Assembly: GCF_000720725.1 (NCBI RefSeq)
Contig: NZ_JOCQ01000046.1
Span: forward strand, 1-64,000
DNA length: 64,000 nt
Direction: 5' to 3'
Origin: Streptomyces rimosus subsp. rimosus
GTDB lineage: Bacteria; Actinomycetota; Actinomycetes; Streptomycetales; Streptomycetaceae
Below, piece by piece: positions 32,471 to 41,582 of the stretch. The notes under the pieces were generated by a model that did not search any database, was not told the DNA's origin, and saw only the letters and a program-made list of their open reading frames with translations. Each line of letters opens with the position of its first letter. Position 1 is the stretch's first letter. The position numbers and the translations under genes are program-made.

Positions 32471-35329
32471 TCACGCGCCCGCGCCGTCGCCGCGCTCCGG
32501 CAGCACCGGCCGCCAGGGCGCGAAGGCGCTCGCGTCGCGCGGCAGCATCGCCGCCAGCTCGGGGCAGTGCCGCAGGATGACCGAGTTCATCCCGCCGCGC
32601 GCGATCCAGTCCATGCCGAGCGGGGTGTAGAGCTCCGGCCGGAAGTCGACGGTCAGGAACCGGTCCGACTGGATACGGCGGGTCGCCATCAGGATGAAGA
32701 TCCGGAAGGCGGTGTCGCTGAAGCCGAAGCCCTCCGGCGGGTTCTCCGCGAAGAGCCCCACCATCGTGTCGACCTCGTCGACGTCGCGGTAGACCTCCCG
32801 GAGCCGCGCCACCGTCTCCGGATCGGAGCTGATGTCCTCGAAGCGGCGCACCCGCCCCTTGTGCAGCCCGGCACGGAAGTCGTTGTAGCGCGGCACCGCG
32901 CGCCGCCGGGTCCGGGCGAGGTCGACCACCGACAGGTCGATGATCTCCCCGTCCCGCTCGAAGTGGGTCAGCGCCTTCGGGTAGTTGTGCAGCGTGATCG
33001 CGCCGGGGTGGGCGATGCCCAGCGAGTACAGCGTGTCGGTCAGGCCGGTCTTGCGGGCCATGCCCTCGGCCGCGGTGCCCTGGATGTCGTCGAACGTGAC
33101 GCTCTCCAGGCGCTGCCCGAAGCGGTGCTCGCGCAGCTCGTAGTCGTCGGGGATCAGCGGGTGCATCCGGTAGACGGTGACGAAGTCCTCGGTGAGGGAG
33201 TACGGCACCTTGTGGTGGTCCGGCAGCGTCTCGGGGATGCCGCGCAGCGCGTGTGCCTCGACCAGCCACAGGCCCAGCTTGCTCAGCCAGTTGTCCGGCG
33301 GGCCCTGCCAGTTCGTCTTCAGACCGACATCGATGGCCTCGGTGGCGAGGATCGCCGGGGTCCACTCCACGGTGTGGATCTTCGCGATGAGCGCCGAGAC
33401 GATCAGCCGGGCGGTGTGGTAAATCCGGTCCTGGCCCATGGTCGGGTACTCGGCGTGCAGCGCGTCGCACAGCGCGTTGTGCTCCCGCGCGAAGAGCGTG
33501 TGCATGACGCTCAGGCCCAGCCACCAGTTCTCGTTGAAGCCGGTGAGCGGGATGCCGTTGCCGCCGAGCGGCAGGTGCCCGTCCTCAAGGCGCAGCTTCG
33601 GGCCGTCCGGCTCGCGCAGCGACCGCGCGGTCGCCTCGTCGCCGCCGTACACCTCCGAGCCGTCCCACCACGGCGAGGTGGTGTTGGTGAACAGCAGCGG
33701 CGGTTCACCCGGCCGCCGTACACCGATGTTCTCGGCGAACCGCATCACGTCCTCGGGCGGGCCGCCCGGCGTGTTGGTCCAGGCGCTGCCGGGCGGCATC
33801 GGGATCTCCACCGACCGGTCGCCCGTCTTGTACCGCCGGTGGTTGACCCAGTCGTGCACCTGGAACTGGATCCACGCGGCGGCCAGGATGTTCAGCGAGG
33901 ACGCCGGCCGGAACGACGTGCGGTGCAGCAGCTCACGGGCGACGGTGACCGGGTTCGGCACGTCGTACAGGTCGGGCCGGTGCACCGGCGCGAGGTTGCG
34001 GCCGAAGGTGGAGCCGATCGCGCCCATCCGCGGCTCGGACAGGTCGGTGGAGGAGCCGTCGTACGTACGGGCCGTCCGCGCGCCCTCGTCCACCGTCTCC
34101 GGCACCGGCACGGCCTGCGGCGGCGCCTCGGGGATCTCCGTGTCGATGAGGTTGAACCGGCGCAGCGCCTGCCGCAGCGCGACCAGGTTCAGCAGGCTCA
34201 GGTTCAGCGGCAGCCGGTGCCACGGCACGTACCGGTTGACGGCCCGGAAGGCCGCCCGCACCGGCACGCCCAGCACGGTGTTGCGCAGCGGCTCCTCCGT
34301 ACGGAACCGGGTGCCGAGCCGGTGCCCGGCGCTCGCCCGGTAGGCGGCCTTGCGCGCCCGGTTCAGGTTGCCCAGCGGGCGGAATTCGTCCGTCGTGTGC
34401 CATGGGTTGAACGCCGACGCCTCCACCCGGCGGGCCGCGGCCCGGGCCTCGGCGGTCGTCACGTCCTGCCGCGGAATGACCAGCCGCCCCACCGGGACCA
34501 CCGGCGCGTCCGCCTCCCGCCACCGCGCCGCGCCGTCCTCGACCGGCGTGCGCTTCTCGTTCACGAACCGCTGTACGCACAGCTCGAACTCGACGTCGGC
34601 CAGCGCCAGCCGCCCCGCCAGCTCATGGCGCAGCAGATCGGGGTCGTGCCGGTCCGGGCGCGGCGCGGGGGCGCCGCCCGGCGCGGGCCGCAGCTGGTAG
34701 CGGACCGGACCGGCCTCGCCCCACATGATCGCGCCACGGCTCCAGTACGTCTCCCGCGCCAGCGACCCGACCACGTGCCGGGTGGCGGTCTGCACGTTGC
34801 GGCGCATCCGCGCGGCCGTACTCCAGCCCACCGCCAGCGGCAGCTTCACCAGCAGCCCGAACGCCTTCTGCACCGGGTTGCGGGCCCCCGCCATCGCCTT
34901 GGCGAACGCCACGAACTCCCGCGCGTCACGCGCGTGCGAAACCGGGAAGTTCGTCGCCAGCAGATCGTGGGTCTCCTCCGCGGAGACCTCCACCCGTACG
35001 GCGATTCCCCGCAGATCGGGCGAGATGTCCGGCTGTGCCGTACCGCTCGCGTTCGACAGCCGCACCACCGCCGGATACTGCGCGCCCGGCTGCACCCACC
35101 CCGAGGCCAGCGCCGCGGGCAGCGACTCGTCGAACCGCACCCGGGCGTTCTCCACCCCCAGCACCGCCTTCGCGTGAAAGGCCCGGTCGACCCCGTGCGC
35201 CCCGCTGCCCCTGTTCTTCAGCTGCACGGCCATCAACTGCCGCGCCAGCTCGTCGAAGACCACCCGCTCGGCCTCCGGACTGCCGCCCTCGTACGTCTCG
35301 TACTGCGTGTGACTCACGGTGTCGGCCAT
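32471..35329 (-). CDS. Catalase-like domain fused to an alpha-dioxygenase-type heme peroxidase
   Basis: About 952 residues in two heme-protein parts. Residues about 30-330 resemble the reduced catalase-related domain seen in allene oxide synthases (VVRLSNASGTAQPD, DLRGIAVRVEV, LATNFPVSHARDAREFVAFA). Residues about 430-900 belong to the animal-peroxidase/cyclooxygenase superfamily and look closest to plant alpha-dioxygenase: distal His in FQVHDWVNH near 492, LFAREHNALCDAL, and the proximal-His segment SALIAKIHTVEWTP near 650 followed by GLKTNWQG. Alpha-dioxygenases add O2 to the alpha carbon of fatty acids; a catalase-like partner could process the hydroperoxide. No signal peptide. GGAGGG precedes ATG 35329. 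Activity is inferred. Confidence 0.88.
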   Translation of the reverse strand: MADTVSHTQYETYEGGSPEAERVVFDELARQLMAVQLKNRGSGAHGVDRAFHAKAVLGVENARVRFDESLPAALASGWVQPGAQYPAVVRLSNASGTAQPDISPDLRGIAVRVEVSAEETHDLLATNFPVSHARDAREFVAFAKAMAGARNPVQKAFGLLVKLPLAVGWSTAARMRRNVQTATRHVVGSLARETYWSRGAIMWGEAGPVRYQLRPAPGGAPAPRPDRHDPDLLRHELAGRLALADVEFELCVQRFVNEKRTPVEDGAARWREADAPVVPVGRLVIPRQDVTTAEARAAARRVEASAFNPWHTTDEFRPLGNLNRARKAAYRASAGHRLGTRFRTEEPLRNTVLGVPVRAAFRAVNRYVPWHRLPLNLSLLNLVALRQALRRFNLIDTEIPEAPPQAVPVPETVDEGARTARTYDGSSTDLSEPRMGAIGSTFGRNLAPVHRPDLYDVPNPVTVARELLHRTSFRPASSLNILAAAWIQFQVHDWVNHRRYKTGDRSVEIPMPPGSAWTNTPGGPPEDVMRFAENIGVRRPGEPPLLFTNTTSPWWDGSEVYGGDEATARSLREPDGPKLRLEDGHLPLGGNGIPLTGFNENWWLGLSVMHTLFAREHNALCDALHAEYPTMGQDRIYHTARLIVSALIAKIHTVEWTPAILATEAIDVGLKTNWQGPPDNWLSKLGLWLVEAHALRGIPETLPDHHKVPYSLTEDFVTVYRMHPLIPDDYELREHRFGQRLESVTFDDIQGTAAEGMARKTGLTDTLYSLGIAHPGAITLHNYPKALTHFERDGEIIDLSVVDLARTRRRAVPRYNDFRAGLHKGRVRRFEDISSDPETVARLREVYRDVDEVDTMVGLFAENPPEGFGFSDTAFRIFILMATRRIQSDRFLTVDFRPELYTPLGMDWIARGGMNSVILRHCPELAAMLPRDASAFAPWRPVLPERGDGAGA

Positions 35330-35411
35330 GGCAGGACACCCTCCGTACGGAAGAAGGGCGCAAGACGCTACTCGCCTCCCGGGTGGGCGGACAGGGGTGT
35401 TTCGGGCGGAA

Positions 35412-36137
35412 TCATGGATCTTTGCGAAGGGAGCAGCCGGAGGCGGACGGAACCTCGGGCGCCCCGTCCCGCGGCCTCCTCGGCCCCTCGTCGGCCGCTC
35501 CCGGAGCCGCCGGCGGCCAGACGCCAGGAGCCAGCACCCCCAGCACATACGCCTTGGCCACCAGGGCGGTACGGCCCTGGACGCGCCAGCGGCGGGCGAG
35601 CCGGGTGAGGTGGTAGTTGACGCCGTCGACGGTCAGGCCGAGGTGGCTGCCGATGGCGGCGGTGGTGGCGCCGGAGGCGGCCAGCGCGAGAATACGGGTC
35701 TCGACCGGGCTGGCCGCCTCACGGTCCCGGGCCGGGCCGGGCGGCGGCTCCTCGTGGACGCGGAGCAGTGCCAGCAGGGCGGGCGGGGTCTCCGACGGGT
35801 CGCCGACCGGATCGACCGTCAGCTCGCCCTCCCGCTCGGCGCCGTCCCCGCCGGCCCGCCACCGGACCTCCACCGGGTACCGGGACCTGCGGCCCGCCCG
35901 CAGCGCGTCGATCACGCGGTCTATCTGCGCCTGGGAGCGGGGCCGGAGGAGGTCCAGCAGATTGCGGCCGCGCAGCTGTCCGGGCGCGGCGCCCCACTCG
36001 GCCGCCATCGCGGGATTGGCGATCAGCACCTCGCCGTCCGCCTTGCACACCGCGATCGGCACGGGGATGCGGTCCAGCAGGATCAGGAAGTAGTTGCGCC
36101 ACGGGCTCACCGAGCCGTCCGCCGTCGCGTCGTCCAT
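35412..36137 (-). CDS. PAS domain-LuxR helix-turn-helix regulator
   Basis: About 241 residues. Residues 15-125 form a PAS domain (FLILLDRIPVPIAVCKADGEVLIANPAMAAEWG, then RGRNLLDLLRPRSQAQI). Residues about 140-205 are a GerE/LuxR-type helix-turn-helix: EASPVETRILALAASGATTAAIGSHLGL followed by TVDGVNYHLTRLARRW, where YHL replaces the common THV. PAS-LuxR proteins of streptomycetes activate secondary metabolism or oxygenase genes. It sits between the heme peroxidase gene (same strand, 82 bases downstream) and a divergent CYP102 gene, so it probably controls both. ATG 36137 follows GAGAAGGGGC. Confidence 0.9.
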   Translation of the reverse strand: MDDATADGSVSPWRNYFLILLDRIPVPIAVCKADGEVLIANPAMAAEWGAAPGQLRGRNLLDLLRPRSQAQIDRVIDALRAGRRSRYPVEVRWRAGGDGAEREGELTVDPVGDPSETPPALLALLRVHEEPPPGPARDREAASPVETRILALAASGATTAAIGSHLGLTVDGVNYHLTRLARRWRVQGRTALVAKAYVLGVLAPGVWPPAAPGAADEGPRRPRDGAPEVPSASGCSLRKDP

Positions 36138-36181
36138 TGCCCCTTCTCCGGTCCGGCCGCAAGAGCGGACAGCCACAAACC

Positions 36182-36199
36182 ACTGCACAATCATGCAGT
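36182..36199. promoter_or_regulatory. Candidate operator between the PAS-LuxR and CYP102 genes
   Basis: ACTGCA-CAATCA-TGCAGT is a perfect 6-bp inverted repeat with a 6-base centre in the middle of the 105-base divergent region, in an AT-rich patch. The symmetry suits a LuxR-type dimer, and the nearest regulator is the PAS-LuxR gene. Confidence 0.45.
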
Positions 36200-36242
36200 T
36201 ACCCGGCGTCGCAGGGTACCCGGAGCGGGTCACGCTTGAGTC

Positions 36243-39200
36243 ATGACCGACACGATCCCGTTCGCAGCAGCCGGCGCCGAGGTGCGCCCGTCCGAGGAGG
36301 TGCCGGTCGTCGACCTGTCGGCCACCGGCCTCACCAGCACCCCCCTCCAGCAGGCCATGGCCCTGGCCCGCGAGCACGGCCCGGTGTACCGGCGGCGGCT
36401 GCACGGCCATGAGGCGGTGTTCGTGTCCTCACTCGACCTGGTCACCGAACTGGCCGACGAGGACCGCTTCGCCAAGGGCGTCTCCATCGCCCTGGAGAAC
36501 GTCCGCGAGTTCGCCGGCGACGGCCTGTTCACCGCGTACAACGACGAACCGAACTGGGCCAAGGCGCACGACATCCTCATGCCGGCCTTCGCGCTCGGCT
36601 CGATGCGCACGTACCACCCCGCGATGCTGAAGGTCGCCCGCCGGGTGATCGGCAGCTGGGACCGGCGCGCCGCCGACGGCACGCCCGTCGACGTGCCGGA
36701 CGACATGACCCGCATGACGCTGGACACCATCGGTCTGGCGGGCTTCGGCTTCGACTTCGAGTCGTTCTCCCGCGCGACCATGCACCCCTTCGTCGAGGCG
36801 ATGGTGCGCTGCCTGGAGTGGAGCATGAAGCGCCTCGGCCGGAAGCCGGACGGCGACTACAGCGAGCAGGACGCCGCCTTCCGGGCCGACGCGGACTACC
36901 TCGCCTCGGTCGTGGACGAGGTCATCGCCTCCCGTACGGGCACGGGCGGCGCCCCGGACGAGGCGGCGGGCGACGACCTCCTGGGCCTGATGCTCGGCGC
37001 CACCCACCCCGCCGACGGCACCACGCTCGACCTCGCCAACATCCGCAACCAGGTCATCACCTTCCTCATCGCGGGCCACGAGACGACCTCCGGCGCGCTG
37101 TCCTTCGCCCTGTACCACCTGCTCAAGGACCCGGCCGCGCTGCGCATGGCACAGCGCGAGGCGGACGAGCTGTGGGGCGACGAGACCGACCCGGACCCGT
37201 CCTTCGAGGACATCGGCCGGCTGCCCTTCACCCGCCAGGTCCTCAACGAGGCGCTGCGCCTGTGGCCCACCGCCGCCGCCTTCAGCCGCCAGGCCCGTAC
37301 GGACACCCTGCTCGGCGGCCGTGTCCCGGTGAAGGCGGGCCAGCTGGTCACCGTCCTCACCCCGATGCTGCACCGCGACCCCGTCTGGGGCGACAACCCG
37401 GAGCTGTTCGACCCCACCCGGTTCGCGCCGGAGGCCGAGGCGGCCCGCTCCCCGCACGCGTACAAGCCGTTCGGTACGGGTGAACGGGCCTGCATCGGGC
37501 GGCAGTTCGCGCTGCACGAGGCGACGATGCTGCTCGCCATGCTGGTACACCGCTACCGCCTCATCGACCACGCGGACTACCAGCTGACCGTCAAGGAAAC
37601 CCTGACCCTCAAGCCGGACAACTTCACCCTTACCCTCGCCCGGCGCACCCCCGCCGACCGAGCGGCCGTACGCGCCGCGCTGGCCGTACTGCCCGGCGGG
37701 ACCGCGGAGCCGGACGGCACGGAGCCCGGCACGGCCGACGGCCTGCCCACCCGGGCCCGCCAGGACACCGCCCTGCTCCTCCTCCACGGCACCAACTACG
37801 GCACCTGCCGCGACTTCGCCGAACGCATCGCCGACGAGGCCACCGGCCTCGGCTTCACCACCGAGGTGGCCCCGCTGGACGCCGCGACCGGCGCCCTCCC
37901 CACGGACCGCCCCGTCGTGATCGTCACCGCCTCCTACAACGGCCGGCCGACCGACGACGCGGCGCGCTTCGTCGAGTGGCTTTCCGGTGCCGACGCCCGG
38001 GCCGAAGGCGTCCCGTACGCCGTCCTCGGCGTCGGCGACCGCAACTGGGCCGCCACCTACCAGCGCGTACCGACCCTGCTCGACGAACGCCTCGCCGCCC
38101 TCGGCGCCGAGCGGCTCCTCCCGCGCGGCGAGGCCGACGCGTCCGGCGACCTGAACGGCGCCGTCAAGGCGTTCACGGCCGCCCTGCGCACCGAGCTGAT
38201 GGTGCGCTACGGCGATCCGGCGAGCATCGGCGCGAGCCCGGCAGCCGACGCGGCGAACACGTCCTACACCGTCCGCGAGGTCACCGGCGGCCCGCTGGAC
38301 ACGCTCGCCGCCCGCCACGGCCTCCAGCCGATGACCGTCACCGAGGCGTACGACCTCACCGCCCCCGGCTACCCGCGCGTCAAGCGCTTCCTGCGCCTCG
38401 CTCTCCCCGAAGGCGTCACCTACCGCACGGCCGACCACCTGGCCGTACTCCCGGCCAACGGCACAGCGGCGGTCGAGCGCGCGGCGCAGGTACTGGGCGT
38501 ATCCCTGGACGCCACCCTCGACATCCGCGCGGGCGCGGGCCGTGCCGCACGGGACACCCTCCCCGTCGACCGCCCGCTCACGGTACGTCAGCTCCTCACC
38601 CGGCACCTGGAACTGAACGCCCGCCCGACCGCTGCACAACGGGCGGTGCTCGCCGACCACAACCCCTGCCCGCCCGAGCGCGCCGCCCTCCAGGCAATCC
38701 CCGAGGACGACCCGCGCACCACCCTGGAACTCATCGAGGAACACCCGGCCCTGCGCGGCGCACTGCCCTGGCCGGTACTCCTCGACCTCCTCCCGGCCCT
38801 GCGCATCCGCCACTACTCCCTCTCCTCCTCACCCGCCGCCGACCCCCGGCACGCCGACCTGATGGTCTCCCTGCTCCCCGGCGGCACCGGTTCGACCCAC
38901 CTGCACACACTGCGGCCCGGCGACACGGTCCTGGCCCGCATCCAGCCCTGCCGAGAAGCCTTCCGCCTCGACCCGGCCGACCCGGCCCCGGTCATCCTGA
39001 TCGCCGCCGGTACCGGCCTGGCCCCCTTCCGGGGCACGGTCGCCGACCGCCTGTCCGCTCTTCCGAACGGCGAACCGGCGCCCGCGCTGCTCTACTTCGG
39101 CTGCGACGACCCGGATGCCGATTACCTCCACGCCGACGAGCTGCGGGCGGCCGAGGCAGCCGGCGCCGTGTCCCTGCGCCCCGCGTTCAGCGCCCGCCCG

Positions 39201-39446
39201 GTCAACGACTGCCGCTACGTCCAGCACCGCATCGCCGCGGAGGCAGAGGAGGTGGGGGCGCTGCTGGACGCGGGCGCGCGGGTGTACGTCTGCGGCGACG
39301 GCAACCGGATGGCCCCGGGCGTACGGGCGGCCTTCCGCGAGCTGTACGCGGCCCGCACCGGCGCCACGGAGGAGGAGTCCGAGGCCTGGCTGCGGGAGCT
39401 CACGGCGGGTGGGCGGTATGTGGAGGATGTTTATGTGACGGGGTGA
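36243..39446 (+). CDS. Self-sufficient cytochrome P450 / NADPH reductase (CYP102, BM3-like)
   Basis: 1067 residues, close to the 1049 of P450 BM3. The heme domain (1-470) has AGHETTSG in the I-helix, NEALRLWPT for ExxR, and the heme loop FGTGERACIG with Cys near residue 416. A variable linker leads to an FMN flavodoxin domain (GTNYGTCRDFAERIADEA, then TASYNGRPTDDAARF) and a FAD/NADPH reductase domain (IRHYSLSSSPAADP, IAAGTGLAPFRG, VYVCGDGNRMAP) ending in DVYV. CYP102 enzymes hydroxylate or epoxidise fatty acids near the omega end with NADPH. Divergent from PAS-LuxR and the alpha-dioxygenase-like gene. Confidence 0.97.
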   Translation: MTDTIPFAAAGAEVRPSEEVPVVDLSATGLTSTPLQQAMALAREHGPVYRRRLHGHEAVFVSSLDLVTELADEDRFAKGVSIALENVREFAGDGLFTAYNDEPNWAKAHDILMPAFALGSMRTYHPAMLKVARRVIGSWDRRAADGTPVDVPDDMTRMTLDTIGLAGFGFDFESFSRATMHPFVEAMVRCLEWSMKRLGRKPDGDYSEQDAAFRADADYLASVVDEVIASRTGTGGAPDEAAGDDLLGLMLGATHPADGTTLDLANIRNQVITFLIAGHETTSGALSFALYHLLKDPAALRMAQREADELWGDETDPDPSFEDIGRLPFTRQVLNEALRLWPTAAAFSRQARTDTLLGGRVPVKAGQLVTVLTPMLHRDPVWGDNPELFDPTRFAPEAEAARSPHAYKPFGTGERACIGRQFALHEATMLLAMLVHRYRLIDHADYQLTVKETLTLKPDNFTLTLARRTPADRAAVRAALAVLPGGTAEPDGTEPGTADGLPTRARQDTALLLLHGTNYGTCRDFAERIADEATGLGFTTEVAPLDAATGALPTDRPVVIVTASYNGRPTDDAARFVEWLSGADARAEGVPYAVLGVGDRNWAATYQRVPTLLDERLAALGAERLLPRGEADASGDLNGAVKAFTAALRTELMVRYGDPASIGASPAADAANTSYTVREVTGGPLDTLAARHGLQPMTVTEAYDLTAPGYPRVKRFLRLALPEGVTYRTADHLAVLPANGTAAVERAAQVLGVSLDATLDIRAGAGRAARDTLPVDRPLTVRQLLTRHLELNARPTAAQRAVLADHNPCPPERAALQAIPEDDPRTTLELIEEHPALRGALPWPVLLDLLPALRIRHYSLSSSPAADPRHADLMVSLLPGGTGSTHLHTLRPGDTVLARIQPCREAFRLDPADPAPVILIAAGTGLAPFRGTVADRLSALPNGEPAPALLYFGCDDPDADYLHADELRAAEAAGAVSLRPAFSARPVNDCRYVQHRIAAEAEEVGALLDAGARVYVCGDGNRMAPGVRAAFRELYAARTGATEEESEAWLRELTAGGRYVEDVYVTG

Positions 39447-39493
39447 GGTGTGGGGGGTCGGGCCCGGGGTTCGGTCCGGCCCAGCAGGCTGTT

Positions 39494-40816
39494 TCACATG
39501 GCACTGATCATGTGATCGTCGAGATCCCTCACCCAGGACTCGCTATGCCAGGGCCGCAGTCCTTCCCGGGCAATCCGCAGGCGCAGCCGGGCCACTCGGC
39601 TGCCCGTGGAGTCCGCAGTGTCGATGCACCCGTGCAACAGATCGGCAGCTTCGCGCGGAGCGTTCATCCGGATCCGCGCGAGTGCCTGATCGGTCGTGAC
39701 GATCGTCCTCTGCACCTGTTCGCGTGGTGCCCTCAGCGCGGCGGCCGCGCCCTCGAAGTAGTCGTGCGCCGCCGTGGGTTCTCCTACGAACAGCTGGCAC
39801 ACTCCTTCGAAACCACGCAGGTGATCAGCCGAGAAGCTCGACGCCGACGGATCACCGGAGTGGTCGCGATCGGTGTCGTACCAGGCCAGCGAGAGAGCTG
39901 TACGTGTCGGCCGGTCCAACCCGGCCCGGGCTGCCATCTCCGCCTGCAGAGCGTGCGCCCGCGCCCGCGTGAGGCCGCTCTCCCCGGCCCGGGCGTCGCG
40001 TACCGCCGCTTCGATCAGGCGACTTGCCACGGCCGGACCGGACGAGGAGTACAGGGACACCAGGGCACGGCTCATGTGGACCACCGAACGGCGCCACTTC
40101 GGCAGGTGAGCCGCCGAACGTGTGGCTGCCTCGTACAGGGCATGCGCGGCTGTGTCGTCCCGAGTCTCGAAGGCCAGGCGCGCCGCCAGGGTGTAGGCCC
40201 GCGCGGCCACGGAAGACAGCCGACAGTGTTCACGTTGGGCACCCGTACCGATGAGCCGGTCGCAGGCGTGGACCACAGGGTCCAGCAGGATCCGCAACCG
40301 TACAAACGGCACGGAGCCGATCTGCGCGTCGACAGTCGCCACGGTGCCGTCCAGCCCTTCCAGAAGCACCTCGGACACTGAGGACGGGTTGGTCATCGCC
40401 TGCGTTATCAGCGGCCGGATCGCCGGACCGAGCAGGACGAAGCCCCCGCCGGCATCGGTGGCAAGGCGCACCATCAGAGCGCGCAGCTGATCGAGTTGGA
40501 TCGAGCCGGCCCCAAGACGCGCCAAAGCATCCATGAGCTCGGTGAAGTCGCTGCCGGGGCCCAGGCTGTACTCCCCGGTGGTGTCGCGGCCGTAGAGATG
40601 CGCCAGGAGAAGCTGATACCGATCACCGGGCAGAGTCGGCTTCGCGCTTTCCCACCGGGCGACGGACCGCTGCACACTGGCCACACTCGTGCCGACCGTC
40701 TGTCCCAGGTCATCCGCGGCAGCGAGAATCGCCCGGGCGGTGCCCGCCAAAGACCAGCCACGGGACAGCCGCAGCCTCTTCAACGTGGCCGCGCCAAGTC
40801 GGCATTGCGCGTTCAT
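39494..40816 (-). CDS. XRE-family regulator with long TPR-like C-terminus
   Basis: 440 residues. The N-terminal helix-turn-helix is LKRLRLSRGWSLAGTARAI... TSVASVQRSVARWESAKPTLPGDRYQLLLAHLY. The rest is all-helical with repeated Ala-rich pairs (ARAYTLAARLAFETRDDTAAHALYEAA and so on) as in TPR-containing Streptomyces regulators. Third-position G+C is lower than in neighbouring genes. It follows the SLOG/DprA-like gene by 16 bases and is probably co-transcribed with it, so the pair may form a sensor-regulator unit. Ligand and target unknown. Confidence 0.85.
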   Translation of the reverse strand: MNAQCRLGAATLKRLRLSRGWSLAGTARAILAAADDLGQTVGTSVASVQRSVARWESAKPTLPGDRYQLLLAHLYGRDTTGEYSLGPGSDFTELMDALARLGAGSIQLDQLRALMVRLATDAGGGFVLLGPAIRPLITQAMTNPSSVSEVLLEGLDGTVATVDAQIGSVPFVRLRILLDPVVHACDRLIGTGAQREHCRLSSVAARAYTLAARLAFETRDDTAAHALYEAATRSAAHLPKWRRSVVHMSRALVSLYSSSGPAVASRLIEAAVRDARAGESGLTRARAHALQAEMAARAGLDRPTRTALSLAWYDTDRDHSGDPSASSFSADHLRGFEGVCQLFVGEPTAAHDYFEGAAAALRAPREQVQRTIVTTDQALARIRMNAPREAADLLHGCIDTADSTGSRVARLRLRIAREGLRPWHSESWVRDLDDHMISAM

Positions 40817-40832
40817 GGGGCCATCTTGCCCG

Positions 40833-41297
40833 CTACACCGGCACGACCAACCGTGGTTTTGACTGTTCAGCCGCGTAGTTGATCGTGTACCAGGTACCGG
40901 AAGCGCCGGTGCCCTCCAGAGGAAAACCGATCACCAGCTCACTACGGTCGACCATCCACCGGTTTCGTGCGTGATATGCCGACGTCTGCAGCGAGGCAGC
41001 GGCGAGTTCGACCACCGATGTCAGCCGATCCCGGGACTGCCCGATCGCCTGTCGAGCATCGGCCGGCTGCTCGGCTATGGTCCCGGGGACGACGACAGTG
41101 ATACCTGACTTTGTATTTCCAGCCAGCCACAGCACGGCCAGACTGTCGATCCCCGTTGCGCCGCCCACGTAGAAGTGAGCTTCGTCAGTGGCGAAGGGGC
41201 CCAGGTAGGAGGTGAAGAGATCGGCATACCAGGTCGGATTTCGATGACTGGTCTCACGCGTGCCCGTGACCGTCACTCCGCGCATGATCGACTCCAT
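40833..41297 (-). CDS. SLOG/DprA-like Rossmann-fold protein
   Basis: About 154 residues. The central motif FYVGGATGIDSLAVLWLA and the following VVVPGTI are typical of the DprA/Smf-LOG (SLOG) nucleotide-binding fold, with a matching second half YHARNRWMVDRSELVIGFPL and GASGTWYTINYAAEQSKP. SLOG domains bind nucleotides or nucleotide-derived ligands and are recurrent in prokaryotic conflict systems. Starts at 41312, 41297 and 41285 are all possible; none has an ideal ribosome site. Upstream partner of an XRE regulator and divergent from two small ORFs. Not a full DprA: the C-terminal winged helix is missing. Confidence 0.75.
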   Translation of the reverse strand: MESIMRGVTVTGTRETSHRNPTWYADLFTSYLGPFATDEAHFYVGGATGIDSLAVLWLAGNTKSGITVVVPGTIAEQPADARQAIGQSRDRLTSVVELAAASLQTSAYHARNRWMVDRSELVIGFPLEGTGASGTWYTINYAAEQSKPRLVVPV

Positions 41298-41348
41298 GTC
41301 GCATGTTGTCATATCCCCAGGACGTGCCCGGTCGGCTGAGATCGGAGT

Positions 41349-41582
41349 ATGACCAACGTGCTCGCCACACTCGCCGCACGTCGTACGGCAGCGAGGTGGT
41401 TCTCCATCACTGGGACCGGTCCGTCGGGGTTGAGCGTACGCAACCCGCTCAGCGGTCGGCTCATCGAATACGGCATGCACATCACCGACCGGGGCCGCAT
41501 CCACGGCACAGGAAAGGACAAGGATGGCCCCACCCGGCACATCGCGTATCCGCTGAACCCCGCCGCAGGGAGTGCGGCATGA
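41349..41582 (+). CDS. Small protein of unknown function
   Basis: 77 residues (MTNVLATLAARRTAARWF...). No signal peptide, membrane helix or known motif; a short segment LSVRNPLSGRLIEYGMHI could be a small beta-hairpin domain. I support it because its stop overlaps the ATG of the next ORF (ATGA) and it is divergent from the SLOG gene, both typical of real genes. The ribosome site is weak, and a leaderless start is possible. Function not recognised. Confidence 0.55.
   Translation: MTNVLATLAARRTAARWFSITGTGPSGLSVRNPLSGRLIEYGMHITDRGRIHGTGKDKDGPTRHIAYPLNPAAGSAA

Noticed and set aside
32318..35608. Long plus-strand open frame opposite the catalase/alpha-dioxygenase gene
   Set aside because: Composition is Arg/His/Gly-rich without motifs, and it mirrors the coding strand of a well-supported heme protein.
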